A stretch of 64,000 bases of DNA from assembly GCF_021130785.1 (NCBI RefSeq), contig NW_025776199.1, forward strand, positions 418,001 through 482,000. Direction: 5' to 3'. The notes under the pieces were generated by a model, which was given only the letters and a program-made list of their open reading frames with translations, was not told the origin of the DNA and ran no database searches. Below are positions 10,622 to 17,792 of this stretch, one piece after another (position 1 is the stretch's first letter; every line of letters begins with the position of its first letter). This stretch comes from Homalodisca vitripennis. Its lineage: Eukaryota > Arthropoda > Insecta > Hemiptera > Cicadellidae. A program made the position numbers and the translations under genes.

Positions 10622-11935
10622 ATGGTGAACGTAACTTCTGAAGAAGCGAAAAAACTTGATCAAATCGAAAAGAAATTAATCAAAGAATTTAAAGAACAGA
10701 TTCGAATTGATGAAAAAGAACAAGAATTTATTCAAAAAATCAATCAACCTGTAACTTCTGCAATAAAAAACGTTGAGGGCAAAATTGAAAATGTTTTAAG
10801 TGATAATCAAAAATTTTGATGAATTTGGTTCCATTGTACGACAATTTGCCAATATTTCAATTCCAGAATCTGAAGAGTTTGAATTGCCAAAATTACCATC
10901 TTCAACACCATTTAGAACCTCGAATCATTGAAGACTCTACCATAGTTGAACCAATAAGTCCTAGAACAACGGATATAATAATTTGGTGAAATTGTAAAAA
11001 ATTTCCTTCCTAGAGCAAAGGATGATAAATTTGGTTTGTATTGGGACAGAAAAAAGAGAAGTTTTTATGATTGAAATTTACCCGTTAATTTTGAACAAAA
11101 TGATATTCATTATTAATGAAAAAACATATGAAGGAACTCAAGGTTTATGGAGATTATTAACAGACTATGACGCTCCAAAAGATAATTTTATATTCTGAAG
11201 AAGATTTGAAAAAGTATACAGAAATTTTATGGGAATCTGACTCAATTTACAAAAATAATGATCCATCTACTAAGAAGCCTAAGTCAAGTAGAGGTAAAAA
11301 ATATATTAACTTAATTAAACCAATTTGGGAAAAAAAGAATCGAAGGATCAGGTGTGAGAAAATACAGTGATAATAAGATTGAATACAGATATATCGACGA
11401 TTTGAGAAAACTCGATGGAATTATTAATTATATTTATGCTCAAGAGAAGGCTTGGAAATAACAATTTTTTGAATGAAAAGAAAGCAATTAAAGATTTTAT
11501 TTCGAACAAACTTGACGAAATGATTGAAAAACCTGATAGAATTTAAATATTTAAAACGAATTTTGCCGGCAATAAGTTCATCTATGATTGAGGGTAGTGG
11601 ACTTTTGAATGATTTTATCAACAATTTACCTTTTGAATTACACGTACCAACTTAATCAGTATCTGGGGCCTGGCACAAAACTCGAAAAAAAGACTAAAAA
11701 GAGGAGATCCCTGGTATAAATAAATTAGATCAAGCTGCTATGGAACACGATATTTTTTATGCAAAACATAGAGACACAAATTCCGACATATAGCAGATAA
11801 AGTTTTGCAAGATAAAGCAATGGATAGATTTTTATCAAAAGATGCTAGTTTAGGTGAAAGATTTGTTGCGCTTCCAACAGCTGGAGCAATGTTTTTGAAG
11901 AGAAAACTAGGAATGGGAAATCGAAGAGAACTTGA
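10622..11935 (+). CDS. Conserved Polinton virion protein with C-terminal parvovirus-like phospholipase A2 domain (frameshifted)
   Basis: The ATG at 10622 follows CTAATTAA. The N-terminal 60 residues form a charged coiled coil (EEAKKLDQIEKKLIKEFKEQ). A middle region (about 11100-11450) has EGTQGLWRLLT, DPSTKKPKSSRGKKYINLI, YRYIDDL and AQEKA, which I recognise as typical of a common invertebrate Polinton virion protein. From about 11590 the motif IEGSG looks like an adenain cleavage site. It is followed by the phospholipase A2 calcium loop YLGPGT (about 11660) and catalytic HD in AMEHDIFYAKH (about 11737-11765). This domain is known from parvovirus VP1, where it opens endosomal membranes. Six or more single-base shifts break the gene. 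An alternative is two adjacent genes. Confidence 0.8.
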
Positions 11936-11951
11936 AATTTTAACTATAAAA

Positions 11952-12419
11952 ATGGAGGTGAATGTAAATTTCAGCAAAAATCAGAAAGAAAAAATAAAAT
12001 CCGCTTTTAAGAAGAAAATACCCGTTAGTATTCAATTTAAAATATATCAACTAAAAAATGGCGACGATAAGATATTTTTAACAAATAGACAATACAATAA
12101 ACTCGAAAAACATAAGAAAAACAATAAAGGAACCAGAATAGAATTTTCTTATAATCAGTTGAAAGAACTTAAAAAATGGTGGACTTTTGAAAGATTTATT
12201 AGATTTTGGAGAAAATATTCCAGTTGTTAAAAAATGTTGTTCCTTATGTTCGTAAAGCTGCTCCAATCGTTAAAAAGGATGTGATTCCTATTGTTCGAAA
12301 ACATTTTTTAAATTGGTTAGATAAAGAGTTTGGAAGATGTTACAGGATCTGGATTAGATGAAAAAACTTTGAATTACGTGAAATCAAACATTAAAAAAAA
12401 TTTGAAATCAAACCTTTAA
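11952..12419 (+). CDS. pVI-like membrane/core protein of Polintons
   Basis: The ATG at 11952 follows CTATAAAA. The first 75 residues (SKNQKEKIKSAFKKKIPVSI, then FLTNRQYNKLEKHKKNNKG) match the lysine-rich opening common in this Polinton family. After a shift near 12180 come GGLLKDLLDFGENIP and an amphipathic helix (APIVKKDVIPIVRKHF), then VTGSGL, resembling an adenain processing site. Adenovirus pVI combines an amphipathic membrane-active helix with protease sites, hence the name. The frame ends at 12417-12419. An A8 run at about 12393 decides whether this frame stops or runs on into the protease, so the two may be one polyprotein. Confidence 0.7.
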
Positions 12420-12829
12420 CATTCGGGAATTGGAAGAAATCTGAAAAAATATTAAACATTTTTAGAGGAATCTTCATGAGAGATACATTACCTGAAAAAG
12501 TTAAGAAATTTGAATGTGGAATTGTGAATTTAGACTCGATTATGGGAAGTGGAACGCATTGGATTTGTTATTATAAAAAATGATAAGAATGCATGTTATT
12601 TTGATTCGTATGGAAGAATTGAGGACAAACCACCTATAGAATTGATTAAATATTTGAAAAAATCAAGCCTTCTACTACAATGATTCTCAGATTCAAGACT
12701 ATAAAGATCCCCAATTTGTGGTCATTTATGTGTTTTTTTGTGTTGAATGAACTGAGTGATGGTAAAGATTTTAAAGAAGTTGTTAACAAATTATTACTTA
12801 ATAAATATGGATTCACAAAATATTTTTGA
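12400..12829 (+). CDS. Adenain-type cysteine protease (frameshifted)
   Basis: This is the maturation protease of the virion. It shows FRGIFMRDTLPEKVKKFECG, then the catalytic His in GSGTHWICYY (12545-12570), the acidic triad residue in YFDSYG (about 12597-12615) and the nucleophile in ICGHLC (12714-12731). This His-Asp-Cys order and spacing are those of adenovirus protease and the Polinton Ulp1-like family. No start motif of its own is visible, and its reading frame can be reached from the pVI-like gene by one base change. It ends at 12827-12829 and overlaps the next gene's start at 12807. Confidence 0.88.
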
Positions 12830-13145
12830 CGTATTTGGAACACAAATTATTCAAAATGTAGATAATAGTTTGAATTTTGATAGTTTGAGAAATGAGTTTT
12901 GATAACAAGTTAGAAAATTTATTACAAAACCTTCCAGATTCAGATATGTTTGCTGTCGAGATTGAAGATTTTAAAGCAGAATATGATAACAAACTTGCAA
13001 AATTTCATGAGTTCAAGTGAAGTTGCTGATAAAATAAAAACATTGAAAAAAAGAATTTGAAGATGGTGCAAAAAAAATATTTACCAATTTAATGTCTCAT
13101 ATCGAAAAAGCTGATAAAATTACTGAAGCGATCAAAGTTAAATGA
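12807..13145 (+). CDS. Coiled-coil protein 1 (probable virion component)
   Basis: The ATG at 12807 follows TTAATAAAT and opens MDSQNIFDVFGTQIIQNVDN. The rest, across two shifts, is charged heptad-like sequence (KLENLLQNLPDSD, EVADKIKTLKK, HIEKADKITEAIKVK). Its stop TGA overlaps the next ATG as ATGA at 13142-13145, so the two genes are probably expressed together. No enzymatic motif is visible. A scaffold or fibre-shaft role would fit, but is inferred from context only. Confidence 0.6.
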
Positions 13146-13719
13146 ATTATGTTAGTTTTGGCTAATAAAAAAAGAATTGTCGGTGTTCGACCCTGGTATT
13201 GACAAACATGATGTTGTTGTTAAAGAACAAATTTAAAACCTCTAAAATTATCAGAAAACACGATATTGTTTGATTTACATGATCCGAATGTTAAAAATGC
13301 CTTAGATTTTAAAGGAAAAAGAATTAGCAGTTGTTAGTAAAGGAATTAATCCATTTGATGTTGTTGTAATGATTCAATTAGAAGATCCTATTAAAATGTT
13401 TAATGAACTAAAACAAAAATTATGAGAATCATAAACAGCATGTTAAAGATTTTACAACAGAAGTCTATGAAAAACTTATGAAAGAAGTAAAAGATCAGTA
13501 GACGATGTTGGTGAAATTAATGAAAAACTTACTAGATTTAAAGAGTCTTTTGATAAGTTTAGTTTAGGTGCTACGAAAACTTTTGAGAATATTGGTCATA
13601 AATTTGTTGAAATACAATGATTCTTATGCTGTCAAAATTTCAAAAATTAGAAGAAAAAATTAATAAGTTCGAGGAAGATCTTACTGAAAATAGGTATTCT
13701 CGCAGGGTTTTATGCATGA
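13142..13719 (+). CDS. Structural-cluster protein with beta-rich N-terminus and coiled-coil C-terminus (frameshifted)
   Basis: The start at 13142 (GTTAAATGAATTATG) gives MNYVSFG before a one-base shift. Later blocks are ELSVFDPGIDKHDVVVKEQI, NTILFDLHDPNVKNALDFKGK and GINPFDVVVMIQLEDPIKMF: short beta strands with repeated DVVV. Then come coiled-coil stretches (EKLTRFKESFDKFSLG, KFQKLEEKINKFEEDL). The likely stop is TGA at 13717-13719. The organisation could suit a capsid spike or fibre. I do not recognise the family with certainty. Confidence 0.55.
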
Positions 13720-13737
13720 TAAAATTTCCTTATATAA

Positions 13738-13902
13738 ATTGCGCTCATATACTGTGTGAGATGTAAAGAAAAAACTGCAACAAATGATATAAAATACTAT
13801 GCAAACATCAATGGAGTTAAGAGAATATCTGGAAAATGTGCTGAATGTAACGCTAAAAAGAGCCAATTTATAAAAAACTTGAAATTTTTTCTTAATAAAT
13901 AG
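13738..13902 (+). CDS. Small zinc-ribbon protein (DUF5679-like), second copy in the element
   Basis: About 52 residues: CVRCKEKTATNDIKYY then GKCAECNAKKSQFIKNL. This is the same Cys-x2-Cys ... Cys-x2-Cys ribbon with a K-S-x-FIK ending that forms the N-terminus of the integrase gene. The start motif TTATATAAATTGCG has an extra T where ATG is expected, so the start codon is broken by one base. It ends TAG at 13900-13902, two bases before the next ATG. Stand-alone ribbons of this kind are common in viruses and other Polintons. Function unknown. Confidence 0.68.
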   Translation: MALIYCVRCKEKTATNDIKYYANINGVKRISGKCAECNAKKSQFIKNLKFFLNK

Positions 13903-13904
13903 AG

Positions 13905-14306
13905 ATGGCGGGACATTACAGTGCTTTCGATCTTTTTATAATGCAACACGAAAGAGATTTGAAAAAAGAACATTGGGATGATATTTCTCAAAAATATGAA
14001 TTATCCGAAGATATGATGAGATTATACGTAAACAAATTGAATTGGTATACATTGCTAAATATCAAAATCTGTCCCCAGAGTTCATTTCAAGAAAATATAC
14101 ATTATCAATTAAAAGATCATATGTCTGTTCTTTGTCTCTATCAACACTTGAGTATAAAATTTTTTGGATGAAAATAAAGATACAGTTGATTTGGAACAAT
14201 ATTATAGATAGCGGTTTACTATCCTGTGCAAATTTTATTGAAATATGTGACCGAGATCGCAAAATTTAAGGAAGAGAATCCCGAATATGACGAAGTAGAT
14301 CATTAA
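13905..14306 (+). CDS. W-x-x-I / LSE-repeat protein (frameshifted)
   Basis: It starts MAGHYSAFDLF, just after the zinc ribbon. The body repeats a motif of about 20 residues: HWDDISQKYELSEDMM, then NLSPEF in another frame, then FLDENKD. Repeats of the type W-x2-I-x-x-x-x-LS-x-x-F/M occur in several large DNA virus and Polinton proteins, some compared with F-box-like modules. Two shifts interrupt it, and the original frame closes DEVDH-stop at 14304-14306. It lies immediately upstream of the major capsid gene. Function unknown. Confidence 0.6.
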
Positions 14307-14441
14307 AAATGACTGAAATCTGTTTAATTAATTTTACTAAAATTTATATCTTTTCTTATAAAAAACGTACATTAGATCGATGAAAAAAGTGATATCTTTC
14401 TTATACATGATGTTTAAAATTTCTAAATTTTCTCTTATTAA

Positions 14442-15638
14442 ATGGCGGACTACAGAAAAATATGCTAGTGATATTGAAAGGGCGGAGTTTAAAAATTTCT
14501 ATCCAATTAGTAAAACAACATTTGAATGAACGAATAAAAGAACTGAGTTTAATATTGATTTTGGAGATAACTTTTGCTCGTCTAACTTCCAGTTTTATAT
14601 TTCTGGAACTTTAACAAAACAAGATGGTCAAGCATATCTTGGAACTGATAATGTTAGATTAATCGATAATTTTATACCGTTTTTATTTTCTAAGATTGAA
14701 GTAAGAAAACACAATAAATTGATAGAAGAATCGAAAACTGTGGCCAATTAAGCACGATTAAAGGAACTATTTCGTATTCAAAAAGTGATGTTATTTCTCA
14801 AACTTCTAATGGCTTTGAATCAGATTTTAAATTTGGTGTTTTTGAAGCAGCTGAAAAATTTATCTCATTTTGGATTAGGATTTTTTGAAAATGTTACTAT
14901 TCCGATCTATAAAGGAGGATTTTATCTAAGTTTTATAAGAGCAGAAGACGACGATGATGTGATTCTGAAGACTGCAACTGGAAATGTTATGCCTGTTGAT
15001 GGAAAAATAACAATTACAGATTTTTTTATTAGAGTTCCAATGATTGATTATAAAACCACGAGTAAAATTAGGTTGATTGATGAAATTACAAAAAGTCAAA
15101 ACATTTAGTTTAATTTTCTAGATTGGCAATGTATTGAACAAAAAGGTATTTCCGAACAACTTATTCGTTCGATATTACAAATATTTATAGAAATATCTTC
15201 AATCCCAAGTTCGTTATCATAGGTTTTCAAACAGATAGACAGAATAATCAAGAAAAAAATCCTTCAAAGTTTGATAGTTTGGATGTAAAAAATATCAGAG
15301 TAAAATTGAACGGTTCTTATTATCCAGATGAATTACAAAATTTAAACATTTCAGGAGGTCTTTTCAGAATCATGTATCAGATGTATCAAGAATTTAAGAA
15401 AGTTTACTGTAATAATAAGGAAATGTATTACAATCCTAAAGAATTTTTAGCGAATAGACCTGTTTATGTCATTGATACAACAAAGAGTTTGACAATATTT
15501 TTGGTTCAAAGAACGATATAATTATCAATATGGATTTTCAAAATGCTATTACTAACTCGACATGTTATGTGGTTGTGGGTTTCTGAGAAATTTTTAGCCT
15601 ATGATGTGATTAAGAACGATATTAGAGAAATTCAGTAA
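14442..15638 (+). CDS. Double jelly-roll major capsid protein (frameshifted)
   Basis: This would build the icosahedral shell. The ATG at 14442 follows CTCTTATTAA and opens MADYRK. Conserved pieces in order: NFQFYISGTLTKQDG and NFIPFLFSKIEV (first jelly roll), GFFENVTIPIYKGGFYLSFI and ITDFFIRVPMIDY in the 107-residue frame at 14785-15108, then FLDWQCIEQK, KFVIIGFQTDRQN, DVKNIRVKLNGSYYPD and NRPVYVIDTTKS (second jelly roll). The stop is at 15636-15638. The QCIEQK, FQTDR and LNGSYYP blocks are signatures of the Polinton capsid family. About six one-base shifts are present. The reconstructed length, about 400 residues, is at the low end for Polinton capsids. Confidence 0.9.
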
Positions 15639-15639
15639 A

Positions 15640-16222
15640 ATTTTTGAAAAAATCGTCTTATTGTCTATATTATTTATTGGATAATTCTACAAACTTTACA
15701 GAATTGTTAAAGACATTGATATAAGTATTCATTTTTAATTTCAAAAGAATATCTTAAAAAATGGGGATGATAATTACAAAAAACTATTCCAAGGTCATCT
15801 TAAGGGTTGGACCGGAAGTTATGATTTTAAAAAATACTTTAATATTTTACTGAACCTATATACCAAATTTCAGCAAAAAAGCTCGAATAGTTCTCGAGAT
15901 ATAGAGTATTAAAGATAAGGATGATTGGGGTAGATTTTGAAAATTTTGTTATTTTCATGAAATTTTAAAGTTAAACTCGCTTGTTTTTGAAGTTCAGATT
16001 TTTCTGATTATTTTTTTATTTTTTTATGAATATTAAGAAATAGGGGATGATTTCACCTTATGGATAAGTTAAGTCGAAAGAGTTAAGTATTTACTATGTG
16101 TACCAAATTTCATTAAAATGGGTTGAGTGGTTTTTGAAATATAAAATTATTAATAAATTTGTAAACTAGCACTCCTAATTGAACAACTTATATAGCAGAG
16201 ATATAGCTTATAACTTTCGAGA
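15640..16222. repeat. Nested repeat: two related ~235-bp segments
   Basis: There is no gene. Two segments (about 15752-15907 and 15985-16146) share the order ...GGGGATGAT..., ...ACCAAATTTCA..., ...GTT(C/T)TxGA(G/A)ATAT. The AAATTTCA...AAAxxGGTT...GTTTTTGAAATAT words are typical of the 3' ends of arthropod interspersed repeats. The block separates the capsid gene from the last Polinton genes and is probably a later insertion. Confidence 0.5.
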
Positions 16223-16300
16223 CTCTCCGTAGCTCAGTTGGTAAGACGCTTGCCTTCAAAGCCTGAGGTTCTGGGTTCAAATCCCAGAGCTTCAGGCGCG
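16223..16300 (+). repeat. tRNA-derived sequence, probable SINE head
   Basis: It contains an A box (TAGCTCAGTTGGT) and a B box (GGGTTCAAATCCC) at the spacing of a tRNA gene, with a perfect 5-bp T-stem and 7-base loop. The acceptor ends do not pair, and the anticodon stem has only four pairs, with C instead of U at position 33, so a working tRNA is unlikely. RNA polymerase III promoters of this type head SINEs. The sequence after it, to roughly 16440 or beyond, would be the body. Confidence 0.65.
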
Positions 16301-16795
16301 CTTTTTATTGAGGAAGACATGGTTGTCGTTCAGTGGTTGGGGACAAGTCTTTACACGAGTGGCCATAGTGTAATGACTATAGAACAAGCCGAGTAATGAC
16401 AACTGTGGTTGGCGCGCCATTTGCTTCCTCACCTTTCCACTTCATTCCTTAATTCCTTCTCTTCCTTAATTTCGTTCATTACATTCATCATTCACATCGT
16501 TTCATTAATACAAACATTACACTTACAAAACACCCGACACAAATTCCCTAATTGTATCTCTCCATCAACTTCTACACAGTAGTTACCAAAGAAAAATTGA
16601 GACTTGGGAACAAAAAAATTCCAGAGTCTAAGACCCGAATTACAGCTCCTAGCCATTAACTTGGTTGGACAGTACAGTGCAGGGCCAAGTCTCTAAACAA
16701 TAGACAACCGTAGAAGTTGAAATGTGATGTGATTCCCTATAGCGCAAACACGCCACACTAACAACACTACACCAAAGACACAATCATTCATTTTG
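16301..16795. repeat. Unassigned insertion body downstream of the tRNA-like head
   Basis: Non-coding and less AT-rich than the surrounding Polinton. It includes a GGCGCGCC palindrome (about 16411) facing a similar GGCGCGC at 16296, and a pyrimidine-rich stretch (16420-16500). I found no target duplication around it. It is probably SINE body plus unknown sequence. Confidence 0.4.
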
Positions 16796-16799
16796 TCTT

Positions 16800-17045
16800 T
16801 TACAATAATTGATGATGTTCATATTTATTCTCTTTCATTCCTTCTAAAACTTCAAAAATATACTCTTTCGTTGATGAAAAATCTCGATTTCTTCCGGAAT
16901 AATCTTTGTAATCATAGACAAAATATCCTAAATAGTTGTACAATAGAATGAAATTATTTCTATTTATCTCTGTTGTAGAAATGTAAACACAAACATTTGC
17001 GCTGAAAAATTTATATCTCGGCAGAGTTAGTTCCATAATCTCCAT
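16800..17045 (-). CDS. Small Polinton protein of unknown function
   Basis: An intact 81-residue frame. The ATG at 17045 follows TTTTTATAA, so both start and direction are supported. The sequence (MEIMELTLPRYKFFSANVCV, then YNYLGYFVYDYKDYSG) is rich in tyrosine and phenylalanine with beta-like alternation, and the C-terminus is acidic. I do not recognise it. It shares a divergent promoter with the zinc protein at 17070. Confidence 0.55.
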   Translation of the reverse strand: MEIMELTLPRYKFFSANVCVYISTTEINRNNFILLYNYLGYFVYDYKDYSGRNRDFSSTKEYIFEVLEGMKENKYEHHQLL

Positions 17046-17069
17046 TTATAAAAAAATCTTTTTGTTTAA
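17046..17069. promoter_or_regulatory. 24-bp divergent promoter, right end of the Polinton
   Basis: The two ATGs face away from each other across TTATAAAAAAATCTTTTTGTTTAA: TATAAATGG on the minus strand and GTTTAAATGG on the plus strand. It mirrors the divergent pairs at 1669-1941 and 9664-9676. Confidence 0.55.
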
Positions 17070-17203
17070 ATGGAAGAGTATAATGCCAACTGTTACAAGT
17101 GTTGTAATAGAGGAGAAATTATTGATAAAAGATATTTAGTTTTTGTAGAGATTGTAATTTAATTTTGTACGAAAGACCTAAACCTAAGAAAATTTCGAAA
17201 TAA
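17070..17203 (+). CDS. Tiny CxxC zinc protein (frameshifted)
   Basis: The ATG at 17070 follows GTTTAA. The first frame reads MEEYNANCYKCCNRGEIIDK. After a one-base shift near 17140 the other frame gives FCRDCNLILYERPKPKKISK and TAA. Two CxxC pairs about 20 residues apart would form one zinc site in a protein of about 43 residues. Function unknown. Confidence 0.5.
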
Positions 17204-17242
17204 ACTAACACATTTGAATAATCTGCATTACAAAATTGCAAT

Positions 17243-17582
17243 ATGGAGGTAAAAAACAAACAAAATTTGTTACAGAATTTAGAAAACAGAATAACATTTT
17301 TACTTATCTCTTATAACCGTTGAAAAAAATTATTTTCCTTTTCAAAGAATACATTAGGTTTGTAGGTATCGTACACATGTTTATTATGAGAAGATTTTAC
17401 CTATAATCTTTCACTATTTGGATGTTGAATTTGATTACGATTTTAAGCCTGAAATCTTTGATGATTTTATAGTACATTTGGAGAAATTAAATGAAGAACC
17501 TCGTCAAAAGAATGTGGTTTTACTCACATTCTCCCAGACTTCTCGAGTGATTGTTAGCAAATTCCATCATTTCCGTTTATAA
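17243..17582 (+). CDS. Last Polinton gene, unknown product (frameshifted)
   Basis: The ATG at 17243 (AATATGGAGG) opens MEVKNKQNLLQNLENRITFL. After two or more shifts, one frame reads FHYLDVEFDYDFKPEIFDDF, then HLEKLNEEPRQKNVVLLTFS and RVIVSKFHHFRL, ending TAA just before the right TIR. The frame quality (acidic/hydrophobic alternation, no low complexity) suggests a real protein of about 110 residues. I do not recognise it. Confidence 0.45.
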
Positions 17583-17595
17583 GTTTTTGTTTTAT

Positions 17596-17786
17596 TCGTA
17601 GCAGACATTTCCGATAGATTGATTTGGACCAGCTCAAGAAAAGTAGGAAGCAAAACAGCTATAGATTCGGTTAATTTTTCATTCGTGAGTTACAGATTCG
17701 TTTATTGTCCTCTTTAAACAGTATTTTTCCCTTGATTTTCTGTTGGCTCCGAAAGTGGTCTAGAAACCGCCATATTACTATCTACT
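17596..17786 (-). repeat. Right terminal inverted repeat
   Basis: Inverted copy of 1177-1351, ending ...TACTATCTACT. It is 16 bp longer than the left copy, mainly because of a segment of about 13 bp around 17627-17640 (GACCAGCTCAAG on the plus strand) absent on the left. Otherwise the two differ by a handful of bases. Confidence 0.95.
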
Positions 17787-17792
17787 GGTACA
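17787..17792. repeat. Right target-site duplication GGTACA
   Basis: Exact copy of 1171-1176, adjoining the right TIR. Confidence 0.93.

Larger units (their letters stand above)
1177..17786. mobile_element. Complete Polinton/Maverick (adintovirus-like) element, 16.6 kb
   Basis: The element is bounded by terminal inverted repeats starting AGTAGATAGT and by an exact GGTACA target duplication. It carries the family hallmark set: protein-primed PolB, retroviral-type integrase, FtsK/HerA-type packaging ATPase, adenain protease, penton-like minor capsid and double jelly-roll major capsid. Genes lie on both strands and are closely packed, several overlapping by a few bases. A region of about 1.1 kb (15640-16795) breaks this compactness and looks like nested insertions. 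Many genes carry single-base frameshifts, so as written few would give full products. Near-identical TIRs and a perfect target duplication argue for a fairly recent insertion. Confidence 0.95.

Noticed and set aside
16223..16300. Functional tRNA gene
   Set aside because: The T-arm and promoter boxes are good, but the acceptor does not pair and the anticodon arm is defective.
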